This document shows, piece by piece, positions 18,665-26,744 of a stretch of 64,000 bases of DNA. Every line of letters begins with the position of its first letter. The stretch's first letter is position 1. Source of the DNA: Pontibacter lucknowensis (GTDB lineage Bacteria > Bacteroidota > Bacteroidia > Cytophagales > Hymenobacteraceae). The position numbers and the translations under genes are program-made. The stretch spans positions 186,001 to 250,000 of the forward strand of contig NZ_FTNM01000001.1 in NCBI RefSeq assembly GCF_900156415.1, written 5' to 3'. The notes under the pieces are model-generated. The model was not told where the DNA came from and did not search any database. It was given only the letters and a program-made list of their open reading frames with translations.

Positions 18665-19930
18665 ATGAAAGTATTTAAGTTTGGTGGCGCTTCTGTAAAA
18701 GATGCCGTTGCACTGCAAAATCTGGCTCACATTGTATCTGCGCAGGGCGGCGAAAAAGAACTGCTTCTGGTCGTGTCCGCTATGGGCAAAACGACCAATG
18801 CCCTGGAACAGGTATATGGCCTGGCCGCTGCGGGGCAGGACTTCCATGACGCGCTGCACCAGAGCCGCCAATACCATCTATCTATTGTTCATGAGCTTTT
18901 TCCGAACCGGGAACACCCTGTATACGAACGACTCGAACATCTGTTCGCTCAATTGCAGCAGGTACTGCAGTCTGCCAAAGGCCAGTCAGCCTCTGATTAC
19001 GACAAAGGCTATGACCAGGTAGTGAGTTTTGGCGAGCTAATATCTTCTGTTATAGTACATTATTTTTTGCAGGAACAAGGTATAGCCAGCACCTGGGTGG
19101 ACAGCCGGAAATATATTCAGACAGACAACACCTGGCGTGAAGCCCGCGTGGACTGGCCTTGGACGGAGCGCGTGATCAAGCGTGATTTGCCAGGTATACT
19201 GGCGCAACAAATTATCGTGACGCAGGGCTTCCTGGGCGGCACCAACAACGGCCTCACCACTACCCTTGGCCGCGAGGGATCCGACTTCAGCGGTGCTATC
19301 TTTGCTTACTGCCTCGATGCAGCAGGACTTTATATCTGGAAAGACGTAGCCGGTCTACTCAACGCTGATCCAAAGCGTTTTGCGAATACCGTGCGCTACC
19401 GCGAGTTGGACTACCAGGAGACAGTCGAAATGGCATACTACGGTGCTTCCGTGATTCACCCGAAGACGATCAAGCCACTGGCCAATAAGTCAATCCCGCT
19501 TTACGTGAAGTCTTTTCTGGACCCCACAGCGGAAGGTACCAAGATCTGCGATTGCCGTTTCGAGAAACTGGCTCCGGCATTTATTGTGAAAGACGACCAG
19601 TGCCTTGTGTCGTTCAGCGCCAAGGATTTTACTTTTATCAGCGAGAAAAACCTGGGCACTATTTTCAATGCCCTTTCGGAGCTGCGCCTCAAGATCAACC
19701 TGATGCAGAACTCGGCCATTTCGTTTTCAATCTGTACTGATTATAACGATGAGCGTCTCCAGAAGCTACTGGATACTTTGAAAGATCAGTTCACGATCCA
19801 TTACAATACAGGGCTGCAGCTCTTTACGGTCAAGAATTACGACAACGATAGTATACAGGAAATTACCAAAGGCAAGGAGGTACTGTTAGAACAGCGCACC
19901 CGTACGACGTTTCAGGTAGTGTGCAGGTAA
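18665..19930 (+). CDS. Aspartate kinase
   Basis: Phosphorylates aspartate at the head of lysine, threonine and methionine synthesis. From ATG 18665 it is 421 residues. It shows the KFGGAS motif (residues 5-10), VVSAMGKTTN, TTLGREGSDFSGA and the VIHPKTIKPL segment, followed by a regulatory C-terminal third with ACT-like folds (VSFSAKDFTFISEKNLGTIF...). It is monofunctional, with no homoserine dehydrogenase domain. A TTG three bases upstream is in frame but the ATG is preferred. Divergent from fbp. Confidence 0.93.
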   Translation: MKVFKFGGASVKDAVALQNLAHIVSAQGGEKELLLVVSAMGKTTNALEQVYGLAAAGQDFHDALHQSRQYHLSIVHELFPNREHPVYERLEHLFAQLQQVLQSAKGQSASDYDKGYDQVVSFGELISSVIVHYFLQEQGIASTWVDSRKYIQTDNTWREARVDWPWTERVIKRDLPGILAQQIIVTQGFLGGTNNGLTTTLGREGSDFSGAIFAYCLDAAGLYIWKDVAGLLNADPKRFANTVRYRELDYQETVEMAYYGASVIHPKTIKPLANKSIPLYVKSFLDPTAEGTKICDCRFEKLAPAFIVKDDQCLVSFSAKDFTFISEKNLGTIFNALSELRLKINLMQNSAISFSICTDYNDERLQKLLDTLKDQFTIHYNTGLQLFTVKNYDNDSIQEITKGKEVLLEQRTRTTFQVVCR

Positions 19931-19998
19931 CTGCTCCCTGCCCTTTTCCCGATTTCCTTAAAAGCCGTAACTTAGTCCGAAACTAATACGACTAAACT

Positions 19999-20772
19999 AT
20001 GGAATTTATACTTGTTACCCCACAGGCCCGTCCGCACGTGGCCCTTATCCAGCTGAACCGCCCCAAAGAACTCAATGCCCTGAACCTGCAACTGATGGGC
20101 GAACTGCGGGATGCCCTGAAAGAACTGGACGATAACGACGACGTGCGTGCCATCATCATTACAGGAAACGAACGTGCTTTTGCCGCCGGCGCTGACATCA
20201 AGCAAATGGCTGGTAAAACGGCGATCGACATGCTCAACATCGACCAGTTCTCCACCTGGGATCAGATTCGCAAAACCAAGAAGCCCATCATTGCGGCAGT
20301 ATCCGGTTTTGCACTGGGTGGTGGCTGCGAACTGGCCATGACCTGCGACATGATCGTGGCTTCGGAAACAGCGCAGTTTGGACAACCAGAGATCAAGATC
20401 GGGGTAATGCCGGGCGCAGGCGGTACACAGCGCCTAACCAAAGCCATCGGCAAAGCCAAAGCTATGGAAATGGTACTAACCGGCAAGTTCATGAGTGCCG
20501 ACGAAGCTGAGAAGCATGGCTTAATCAACCGTGTGGTGCCGGTGGAGCTATACCTGGAAGAAGCTTTTAAACTTGCTGGTGAGGTTGCCCAGATGTCGCC
20601 GGTAGCTGCCAAGCTTGCGAAGGAATCTGTGAACCGCTCTTTCGAAACCAACCTCGACGAAGGCCTGCACTTCGAGCGCAAGAACTTCTACCTCTGCTTC
20701 GCCTCCGAAGACCAAACCGAAGGCATGAACGCCTTTGTAGAGAAGCGCAAGCCGGAATTTAAAGGACGGTAA
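19999..20772 (+). CDS. Enoyl-CoA hydratase/isomerase family protein
   Basis: A 257-residue crotonase. It has the oxyanion-hole region FAAGADIKQM (61-70) and the two catalytic glutamates Glu111 (GGGCELAM) and Glu131 (GQPEIKIGVMPGAGG), spaced as in true enoyl-CoA hydratases. It most likely hydrates short-chain enoyl-CoA in fatty-acid beta-oxidation. No other beta-oxidation gene is nearby. A 12-mer repeat starts four bases after its stop. Confidence 0.93.
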   Translation: MEFILVTPQARPHVALIQLNRPKELNALNLQLMGELRDALKELDDNDDVRAIIITGNERAFAAGADIKQMAGKTAIDMLNIDQFSTWDQIRKTKKPIIAAVSGFALGGGCELAMTCDMIVASETAQFGQPEIKIGVMPGAGGTQRLTKAIGKAKAMEMVLTGKFMSADEAEKHGLINRVVPVELYLEEAFKLAGEVAQMSPVAAKLAKESVNRSFETNLDEGLHFERKNFYLCFASEDQTEGMNAFVEKRKPEFKGR

Positions 20773-20776
20773 TTTA

Positions 20777-20788
20777 AGTTTAGGAGTT
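20777..20788 (+). repeat. AGTTTAGGAGTT 3'-end repeat, copy 1
   Basis: The 12-mer lies four bases after the crotonase stop and continues into related GTTT/GAG-rich sequence to about 20815. The same 12-mer recurs at 38666-38677, 54758-54769 and 54901-54912. Confidence 0.8.
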
Positions 20789-20821
20789 TATAAGTTTGAG
20801 AGTTTAGGATCTAAACTCCAC

Positions 20822-20898
20822 TTGTCATTTCGAACACAGTGAGAAATCTGATAAAGCATCGGCACACTTCAGATTTCTCATTGCGTTCGAAATGACAA
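20822..20898. repeat. Hairpin repeat with TCATTTCGAA arms
   Basis: Arms 20822-20851 and 20869-20898 are inverted copies matching at 28 of 30 positions, separated by 17 bases. The outer part TTGTCATTTCGAA and the inner GAGAAATCTGA are the kind of interspersed hairpin I recall between genes in related genomes; copy number cannot be checked here. Confidence 0.75.
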
Positions 20899-20904
20899 TT
20901 TCAT

Positions 20905-21016
20905 TGCCCTCGCTCGCGTCCTGGAAGGATGAGTGATTTGGTGGCGCGCCGGTGGTACGAACACCAGTAGCAGAGTCCGCTATACAGCTCACACTCGCGG
21001 GACGCGAGCGAGGGCA
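20905..21016. repeat. Second inverted-repeat element, MITE-like
   Basis: A perfect 17-bp inverted repeat (20905-20921 with 21000-21016, core CCCTCGCTCGCGTCC) encloses about 78 bases with smaller internal pairings (GGTGGTACGAACACC). It has no coding capacity. It resembles a non-autonomous miniature element or a REP-like structure. Confidence 0.65.
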
Positions 21017-21193
21017 CAACAGGTATAGCCAGCACACGATTCGGACAGGTCGCGACCTGTGCCTACAAGTACCTGATAATTAACACTCATGCAATTCTTA
21101 AACTCCTCAACTCCCAAACTTCTTTAACTCTCAAAGTTCCCCCATTCACAAACAACTTTTAACTGTTCACTTTTAATTCTTAAAGAGAAGCTA

Positions 21194-21202
21194 TACCTTT
21201 GC
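21194..21202 (+). promoter_or_regulatory. -7 promoter element of the perR-ahpC unit
   Basis: TACCTTTGC is an exact match to TAnnTTTGC, 38 bases before the ATG at 21241. No clear -33 element. Confidence 0.6.
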
Positions 21203-21217
21203 GGAACTATTCCTAGT

Positions 21218-21232
21218 TAAGAATCATTCTTA
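21218..21232 (+). promoter_or_regulatory. Palindromic Fur-family operator candidate
   Basis: TAAGAATCATTCTTA is a perfect 7-1-7 inverted repeat, the layout of Fur/PerR boxes. It lies 8 bases before the start of a Fur-family gene and just downstream of its -7 element, so autoregulation by roadblock is likely. Confidence 0.65.
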
Positions 21233-21240
21233 TCTGCAGT

Positions 21241-21705
21241 ATGCAACACCTGACCCGAGACGAAATACGACAAAGCCTGATTGAGTGCGGCCTAAAGGCC
21301 ACGCACCAGCGCATTGTTGTGCTCGAAGCGGTAACAGAGTTGCACGGGTCGCACCCGACGGCAGAGGATATCTTTCAGCGGCTACGACCGGCTAACCCGA
21401 CGATTTCGCTGGGCACGGTTTATAAAACACTGGATACCTTTACCGAGACAGGTATGTTGCGACGGGTGGTGTCAGAACAGGGCAGCAAGCGTTATGACTC
21501 CAATACGATGACGCACAGCCACATCTACTGTAGCAAGACCAAGGAGATCGTCGATTTTGAGGACGAAGAGTTGGAGCAGTTGCTGCTCAAATTCTTCAGT
21601 GAGCGAAAGCTCGAGAACTTCGAAATCAAAGGCTTTTCGGTGCAGTTGACAGGATGCAAAGTGGAGCCCGACAAAAAGATTAGTATTACACGAGTACCTA
21701 AATAG
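21241..21705 (+). CDS. Fur-family regulator, PerR-like
   Basis: A 154-residue metal-dependent repressor. The winged-helix front carries THQRIVVLEAV and SLGTVYKTLDTF. Residues equivalent to PerR metal ligands are in place: His38, Asp86, His92, His94 and Asp105 (HPTAEDIF; RYDSNTMTHSHIYC; VDFED). The CxxC pairs of the structural zinc site in classical Fur/PerR are missing; only single cysteines at 97 and near the end remain. With a 2-Cys peroxiredoxin 31 bases downstream, peroxide sensing is the most likely role. Fur or Zur function cannot be excluded. Confidence 0.88.
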   Translation: MQHLTRDEIRQSLIECGLKATHQRIVVLEAVTELHGSHPTAEDIFQRLRPANPTISLGTVYKTLDTFTETGMLRRVVSEQGSKRYDSNTMTHSHIYCSKTKEIVDFEDEELEQLLLKFFSERKLENFEIKGFSVQLTGCKVEPDKKISITRVPK

Positions 21706-21736
21706 ATTATTTCAAAACCCAATAAAACAAAACAAA

Positions 21737-22366
21737 ATGGCAGTATTAGTAGGTAAAAAAGCACCTTCTTTCAAAGCTACAGCAGTAGTTAACGGCGAGT
21801 TCGTAGAAGACTTCTCTCTTGACCAGTACATCGGTAAGAAGCACGTTGTTTTCTATTTCTACCCAATGGACTTTACTTTCGTTTGCCCTACCGAGATCAT
21901 CGCGTTCCAGGACAGAATGGAAGAGTTCGAGCGTAAGAACGTAGCCGTAGTGGGTTGCTCTACCGACACGCATTTTTCTCACTTCGCATGGTTGAACACG
22001 CCACGTAACCAAGGTGGTATCGAGGGTGTTGAGTACCCGCTGGTAGCTGACGCTGCTAAGACGATCGCTCAGAACTTCGACGTGCTGGCTGGTCACTACG
22101 ACTACAACGAAGAAGGCGAAGCTATCTTCGTAGGCGAGCCGGTTGCTTACCGCGGTCTGTTCCTGATCGACAAAGAAGGTGTTGTTCGTCACCAGGTGGT
22201 AAACGACCTTCCGCTTGGCCGTTCTATCAACGAGGCCCTGCGTATGGTAGATGCCCTGCAGTATTTTGAGCAGAAAGGCGAAGTTTGCCCAGCCAACTGG
22301 TCTGAAGGTAAAGAAGCCATGAGCGCTACAAAAGAAGGCGTATCTAACTACCTTGCAAAGCACTAA
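21737..22366 (+). CDS. 2-Cys peroxiredoxin
   Basis: A thiol peroxidase of the AhpC/Prx1 group that reduces H2O2 and organic peroxides. It is 209 residues, with peroxidatic Cys50 in FYPMDFTFVCPTE and resolving Cys184 in GEVCPANW. The C-terminal tail after the resolving Cys is of the sensitive type. It is cotranscribed with the PerR-like gene and probably under its control. Biased codon use and absence of the AGGTATA 7-mer suggest high expression. Confidence 0.96.
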   Translation: MAVLVGKKAPSFKATAVVNGEFVEDFSLDQYIGKKHVVFYFYPMDFTFVCPTEIIAFQDRMEEFERKNVAVVGCSTDTHFSHFAWLNTPRNQGGIEGVEYPLVADAAKTIAQNFDVLAGHYDYNEEGEAIFVGEPVAYRGLFLIDKEGVVRHQVVNDLPLGRSINEALRMVDALQYFEQKGEVCPANWSEGKEAMSATKEGVSNYLAKH

Positions 22367-22388
22367 GCTTTAAATAACCTGATTATAG

Positions 22389-22416
22389 AAAAGCCCTGGC
22401 AGTAGCCGGGGCTTTT
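22389..22416 (+). terminator. Intrinsic terminator after peroxiredoxin gene
   Basis: Stem AAAAGCCCTGGC/GCCGGGGCTTTT with loop AGTA and one T-G pair, followed by TGTTTT. Confidence 0.85.
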
Positions 22417-22430
22417 TGTTTTGGAGCAGG

Positions 22431-23051
22431 TCAAAGGCGCACAAGTTTTCCATCATCTTTCACAAGCCAGGCCCGATCAGCCTCGTCCAGTATATTTTCT
22501 TTATTATCGGAATAGGCTTCCACAATTCTGTAAGGCTTCCCATTGAAGTGCTTATCCAGACGCTTGATCTTTTCTTCGTCCTTGCAGGCTTTCCCCTCCA
22601 CTATATAGGTTTCTCCGTTATACCTGGTTTGTGTTCCGAAAAAAAGATCAACCGGGTATAGCTCGAACAATGGCTTCACGTATACCTCCAATGCTCCGGT
22701 GGCGCAGATGACCTGAATACCTTCCTTCTTGTACCTGTCCAGTTTGGCTTTTATCTCTTCATTGAACTCGTCGGGAAACTCTTGTTGCCAGAACTCACGG
22801 GCGTACTGCTCTACCTGTTTGGGAGGGATGTTGTCGAGGTAGTTGAAGAAGTTTTCTTTGAACTCCGTCATCCGGATCTGGTGCAGCTTGAGAAGCACTT
22901 TGTAATAGATCATCTGGAAATAATAGGCCAGTTTGTGTGGCTTCTTCTTGCTGATGAACTTGAAGAACTCTTCTTTGGAGCTCTTGTTATAGAAGGTGCC
23001 GTTCAGGTCGAATACCACGACTTTTATCTCGTTTTGCTGTTTTTCCGTCAT
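22431..23051 (-). CDS. HAD-superfamily protein with altered motif I
   Basis: A 206-residue HAD-IB-like protein. Motif I is VVFDLNGTFYNKSS, with nucleophile Asp15 kept but the acid/base Asp replaced by Asn17 (usual pattern DxDGT). Motif II (VICATGA), a Lys in GKACKDEEK and the acidic motif IV (EAYSDNKEN) are recognisable. A helical cap lies between about residues 25 and 105. Phosphatase activity is doubtful given Asn17; a binding or transferase role is possible. Convergent with the peroxiredoxin gene. Confidence 0.8.
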   Translation of the reverse strand: MTEKQQNEIKVVVFDLNGTFYNKSSKEEFFKFISKKKPHKLAYYFQMIYYKVLLKLHQIRMTEFKENFFNYLDNIPPKQVEQYAREFWQQEFPDEFNEEIKAKLDRYKKEGIQVICATGALEVYVKPLFELYPVDLFFGTQTRYNGETYIVEGKACKDEEKIKRLDKHFNGKPYRIVEAYSDNKENILDEADRAWLVKDDGKLVRL

Positions 23052-23223
23052 ACTAAGGTGAGTTTATACCTGCCGGGGCAGGTATGGGGTTTACGGAAAA
23101 CGAACAGGCAGGGCTATACCTTTTGCTGGAACGGCCTAAGTAGTGAAGGTATACCTACTCTAGTAAAACACGAAGTCCCGGCAAGTGCCAGGGCTGTGGG
23201 GTTCATACCTGGACAAAACCAGC

Positions 23224-24132
23224 TTACAGTTTCATCCACAAAGCGCCATTCTTAGAAGCGTACTTCCCGATCTTGCCTGCTGCGTGTAGCTCCTGCAGAT
23301 GTGCTTCAGCCTCCGTAGTTTTCATACCTGCGACCACGGCATACTCCCTGGTTGTAAGGGTGCTATACTTACCAAAGAGTGAGGTATAGACCTTATCGTA
23401 TTCCTGCTTTTTTGCTTTGGGATGTAGCTGAAGCAACGCCTGTTCGTAGTACTCGTAAGGGCGGGAGCCGTACACCAGAATGCGGTTGTCCTCTGCATCA
23501 GTCACAAAGATGGTTGGAAAGCCTCTCACCCCCAGCTGACGCGCCAGCGCCAGATCCTTTTGAAACAGCGCGACTGCCTTGCCCTCAGAATCAGCTTTAA
23601 ACTGCACCACATTCAGACCAGCTTGCTCAGCTGCAAGCGCCAGGTTTTCCCATCGGGCGATGTTCTTCTTTTCCAGAAAAACCATCTCCTTAATTCTTCT
23701 TAAAAACTTGCCGGCTTTTTCTTGACCTTGCAGTTGGGCCGCTTTGAAGGCGATGGAAGGTGGATAAGACGATGGCAGCGGGTCTTCCAGCCACAGGTCA
23801 CCGTCTATAGGCATTTCATAGTGAGCACCGGCTTCTTCCCAGTGTCTGGCTACACTCTTCGGTCCGTTCACGTCGCGACCGCCGTAGGTTTCCCAACTCT
23901 GCAACAAACCTCCCATGCGGTACTCTACTTCAAAGTAGGCCCCATATTCCAGTGCCATTTTCTTCAGTTGCGGATCGATGCCCCAGCACGAGGAGCAGAT
24001 CGGGTCGGTGAAGTACAGCAGTTTGATCGGTTTCCTGGTCGCCGCAATATTTGTATCTTCTGAGTTTTCTCGTGTCACCGGAATTTCACAAATGCCGGTT
24101 TCTATATCACAATGCATCGGTTTTGTCTCCAT
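23224..24132 (-). CDS. DsbA/FrnE-family thioredoxin-fold protein
   Basis: A 302-residue cytoplasmic protein (no signal peptide) with the active site PICSSCW (Cys46, Cys49) in a thioredoxin fold and the cis-proline loop GVRGFPTIFV. The family includes SpxH/YjbH-type adaptors and dithiol oxidoreductases; the long helical insert and C-terminal winged-helix-like tail (TTREYAVVAGMKTTEAEAHLQEL) fit that group. It is divergent from an HxlR-type regulator with a palindrome between them, so the two probably form a thiol-stress module. Confidence 0.85.
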   Translation of the reverse strand: METKPMHCDIETGICEIPVTRENSEDTNIAATRKPIKLLYFTDPICSSCWGIDPQLKKMALEYGAYFEVEYRMGGLLQSWETYGGRDVNGPKSVARHWEEAGAHYEMPIDGDLWLEDPLPSSYPPSIAFKAAQLQGQEKAGKFLRRIKEMVFLEKKNIARWENLALAAEQAGLNVVQFKADSEGKAVALFQKDLALARQLGVRGFPTIFVTDAEDNRILVYGSRPYEYYEQALLQLHPKAKKQEYDKVYTSLFGKYSTLTTREYAVVAGMKTTEAEAHLQELHAAGKIGKYASKNGALWMKL

Positions 24133-24202
24133 GGTCTATCCATTTTCGTTAAACTTTGTAAATGCAGGCCTGTTAGCCTTATCTACCAGTCCTGATTTAA
24201 CT

Positions 24203-24216
24203 ACCTTTACAAAGGT
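24203..24216. promoter_or_regulatory. Candidate HxlR operator
   Basis: ACCTTTACAAAGGT is a perfect 6-2-6 palindrome in the 122-base gap between the divergent dsbA-like and hxlR-like genes. Confidence 0.45.
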
Positions 24217-24254
24217 CAGCCTATAATTCAGAAGAGTCAATTAGTCAAGAAAAC

Positions 24255-24569
24255 ATGACTACCAACAATTTACCACAGGAGGAGGCGAGCTGCCCTGCCG
24301 AAAACATTTTAAAGCAGTTGTCGGGTAAGTGGAAGCCACAGATTTTCAGACTGGCTCTGGATGAGCCGGTGCGCTTTAACAGGCTGCTGCGCCAGCTGCC
24401 AGGCTCTAACAAGCAGTCGGTGGCTACGGCACTGAAAGAAATGGAGGAAGCGGATATTCTGGTGAAAACCGTGGTACAGGAAAAGCCACTGCATATCGAG
24501 TATACCCTGTCGGAAAGAGGAACGGCGATGGTATCGGTCTTCAGAAGTATGGAAGGCCTGCTAGGTTAG
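24255..24569 (+). CDS. HxlR-family winged-helix regulator
   Basis: A 104-residue repressor of the HxlR/DUF24 family. It shows the conserved Cys (EEASCPAENILKQLSGKWKP), the recognition region RFNRLLRQLPGSNKQSVATALKEMEEADIL, and the wing IEYTLSERG. Single-Cys members often sense electrophiles or disulfide stress. Divergent from the DsbA-like gene, its likely target. Ends 4 bases before the convergent crcB. Confidence 0.92.
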   Translation: MTTNNLPQEEASCPAENILKQLSGKWKPQIFRLALDEPVRFNRLLRQLPGSNKQSVATALKEMEEADILVKTVVQEKPLHIEYTLSERGTAMVSVFRSMEGLLG

Positions 24570-24573
24570 TCTG

Positions 24574-24945
24574 CTACAACAACTTGACCAGGCCTATACC
24601 TGCAAAGGTAGCCAGCAATCCCAGTAGCACACTTGCCAGAATATATGCTATCGCATGCCCGTACTGCGCTGCCTGCAGCATGTGAACAGACTCCAGTGAA
24701 AAAGCGGAGAAAGTAGTAAAACCACCCAACACGCCAGTCACCAGGAAAAGGCGCCACTCAGGACCCACCGAGCTTTTGGAAAGCAGCGCAAAGAGTAATC
24801 CCATCAAAAAGCAGCCAACCAGGTTTACGGCCAGGGTCCCAAACGGAAAAGCAATGGTAGCACGGGTTTGAACAAACAGGGTGAGCAGGTAGCGTAGTAT
24901 GCCCCCAATAAAACTCCCTGCTCCTATGGCTAAAAGTATTTTCAT
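24574..24945 (-). CDS. crcB: Fluoride ion channel CrcB/Fluc
   Basis: A 123-residue membrane protein with four helices. It carries GAGSFIGGILRY, the conserved FPFGTLAVNLVGCFLMG and GVLGGFTTFSAFSLE motifs with the Phe and Thr of the fluoride pore. It works as a dimer exporting F-. It is the last gene of the TRIC-GNAT-methyltransferase-crcB run. The 40-base gap upstream is too short for a fluoride riboswitch. Confidence 0.95.
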   Translation of the reverse strand: MKILLAIGAGSFIGGILRYLLTLFVQTRATIAFPFGTLAVNLVGCFLMGLLFALLSKSSVGPEWRLFLVTGVLGGFTTFSAFSLESVHMLQAAQYGHAIAYILASVLLGLLATFAGIGLVKLL

Positions 24946-24985
24946 GTATCGATGACAGGTTCTGAGTGTATAAAAGTAGGGTTTT

Positions 24986-25612
24986 CTATACCTTCTGCAA
25001 AAGGAGAGTCAGGATACGTGGTATACCTGTGCGGTCGCCGTCGTCAAAATATTCGTTCAGATCGATCAGCTTCAAGCCATGCTTTTTTGCGATCTGCGTA
25101 AACTCCGATATGTGGTGGGTATAGCATGCCACCTCCTGCCGCCCTTCATCTGTGTCGAAGCGGGCCCTGGTGCCGGTGTATTGCTTGAAAGGATGCAGTT
25201 CGCCGATGTAGACATAGCCTCCAGGCTTAAGGGCAGCTGCCGTTTGCTCGAAGATAAAATCCAGTTTTAAGATATGTTCCAGCACAAGGCTGAAAGTAAC
25301 AAGGTCGTATACCTGCGTGGCGAATTGCCAGGGCTGAGTGATATCGGCTTGTTGGAACACAACCTTGTTGGAGCTCACTTTCTTTCGGGCCCGTTCCAGC
25401 ATTTCAGAGGATAGATCCACTGCCGTAACGTGCATGGCCTTGCGCACCAGCCACTCCGTATTTTTGCCTGTGCCGCAGCCTATTTCAAGGCATGCCTCAA
25501 AGAGCACATCAGCCAGTGTAGCCCGTAAGCCCACGGCCTCCAGATCGCGGGTTCGGTTCTTGTTGGTGTCGTACTGCGCGGCCCAACTGTTGTAGGCTTG
25601 TTCTACGTTCAT
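24986..25612 (-). CDS. Class I SAM-dependent methyltransferase
   Basis: A 208-residue methyltransferase with motif I LEIGCGTGKNTEWL, acidic VTAVDLSSEML, and FSLVLEHI followed by LKPGGYVYIGE. It belongs to the Methyltransf_11/25 type; the substrate cannot be told. It overlaps the preceding GNAT gene by four bases (ATGA), so the two are translationally coupled. Confidence 0.88.
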   Translation of the reverse strand: MNVEQAYNSWAAQYDTNKNRTRDLEAVGLRATLADVLFEACLEIGCGTGKNTEWLVRKAMHVTAVDLSSEMLERARKKVSSNKVVFQQADITQPWQFATQVYDLVTFSLVLEHILKLDFIFEQTAAALKPGGYVYIGELHPFKQYTGTRARFDTDEGRQEVACYTHHISEFTQIAKKHGLKLIDLNEYFDDGDRTGIPRILTLLLQKV

Positions 25613-26091
25613 AGGTCTTTCAGCATCCAGATGTTGCAGGCGTAGTGGCCCGAGTTACCCAAGGCATGTGCGATGGGCCTGAAGCCTGCTTTCTCATACA
25701 TAGATACGGCTTTGGCCAGTTCGGGGAAAGATTCCAGGTATAGCTGGGTATAGCCAAGCTCCCGTGCGGCTGCTATACTTTGCTGCATGAGTCGGTTACC
25801 AATGCCCTTCCCTCTGGCTTCGGCGGCGAGGTAAAACTTCACCAGCTCGGCACAGCCCGCTGGCAGGCCCTCGGTAGGGTATACGCCGCAGCCACCGATG
25901 ATGACGCCATTTTCTTCTGCCACAAAGTAGGCGCTGCCGGGTTGCTGAAACAGTTCGTACAAGGCGTCGGTGGTCGGGTCAGTATACACCGTGCCGGGCT
26001 TGTCGATCTTAAACTCACGGAAAACCTTTCGGATCAAAGTGGCCAGCAGCGCATTGTTGGATGGCTGAATGGGGCGAATAGTAAGGGACAT
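25609..26091 (-). CDS. GNAT-family N-acetyltransferase
   Basis: A 160-residue GCN5-type acetyltransferase with AELVKFYLAAEARGKGIGNRLMQ, containing the acetyl-CoA loop RGKGIG, and the C-terminal YEKAGFRPI motif. The substrate is unknown. It lies between the TRIC channel gene (8 bases) and a methyltransferase gene (4-base overlap). Confidence 0.9.
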   Translation of the reverse strand: MSLTIRPIQPSNNALLATLIRKVFREFKIDKPGTVYTDPTTDALYELFQQPGSAYFVAEENGVIIGGCGVYPTEGLPAGCAELVKFYLAAEARGKGIGNRLMQQSIAAARELGYTQLYLESFPELAKAVSMYEKAGFRPIAHALGNSGHYACNIWMLKDL

Positions 26092-26099
26092 GCTTGGTA

Positions 26100-26744
26100 T
26101 TAAGGTTTATCGGGTTCGTTTCTGTCCTCGTCTTTTACAGGGCTCATCACCGGCAAATGGATCTTAAACTTCTCGGCTACTACACGCACCAGTATCACAA
26201 CCGATGCAGCCATCAGTTCAGTTACGCTCGTGGAAAGGTTGAGCTGAGTGCACAGGAAATAAACAAGTCCACCCGCCACACAGGCCAGCGCATAAATATT
26301 TCTGCGTAACAGAAGCGGCACTTCGTTTAACAGCACATCCCGGATCAAACCTCCAACAGAGCCTGTGATGGTCCCCATTACGATCGCCACCCAGAACGGC
26401 AGTTGCGCATCCAGGCTTTTGCTGATGCCCACCACCGTGAACAACCCAAGTCCGATGGCGTCGAAGAGAAACAGGGTTCCTGCCAGTCTAAAAATTCTGT
26501 CTTGAAACAGCAGAGCCGCCAAAAGGGCGATGCCGGTTGTGAGGAAATACATACCGTCCAGCATCCAGAAAGGCGTCACACCCAGCAGCAAATCACGGGT
26601 GGTGCCACCGCCAATGGCTGTAACCAAACCGATGATGTACGCCCCGAACCAGTCGATGTTCTTACCCGAAGCCAGCCTGATGCCGCTTATGGCAAAGGCG
26701 AAAGTTCCGGTGAGGTCGATGGCGGTGATGAAGAGTCCTTCCAA
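26100..26744 (-). CDS. TRIC-type cation channel / YicG family membrane protein
   Basis: A 214-residue membrane protein made of two homologous three-helix units (UPF0126). Each unit carries the glycine-arginine signature: TAIGGGTTRDLLLG and TGSVGGLIRDVLLNEVP. Bacterial TRIC homologues form trimeric K+-permeable channels. The hydrophilic tail is charged (VKDEDRNEPDKP). First gene of a four-gene minus-strand run. Confidence 0.92.
   Translation of the reverse strand: MEGLFITAIDLTGTFAFAISGIRLASGKNIDWFGAYIIGLVTAIGGGTTRDLLLGVTPFWMLDGMYFLTTGIALLAALLFQDRIFRLAGTLFLFDAIGLGLFTVVGISKSLDAQLPFWVAIVMGTITGSVGGLIRDVLLNEVPLLLRRNIYALACVAGGLVYFLCTQLNLSTSVTELMAASVVILVRVVAEKFKIHLPVMSPVKDEDRNEPDKP

Larger units (their letters stand above)
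20773..21193. other. Repeat-rich intergenic region
   Basis: About 420 bases without a gene, holding four layers of repeats: GTTTAGGAG-type repeats at both edges in opposite orientation (20777-20815 and 21098-21139), a 30-base near-perfect inverted repeat, and a 17-base perfect inverted repeat. There is also a 16-base palindrome ACAGGTCGCGACCTGT at 21044-21059. Confidence 0.8.

Noticed and set aside
20822-20898. Hairpin 20822-20898 as a CRISPR repeat or sRNA gene
   Set aside because: There is a single inverted pair and no direct-repeat array or promoter/terminator pattern for a small RNA.
24946-24985. Fluoride riboswitch upstream of crcB
   Set aside because: Only 40 bases separate crcB from the upstream methyltransferase gene, and no fluoride-aptamer-like pairing is visible.
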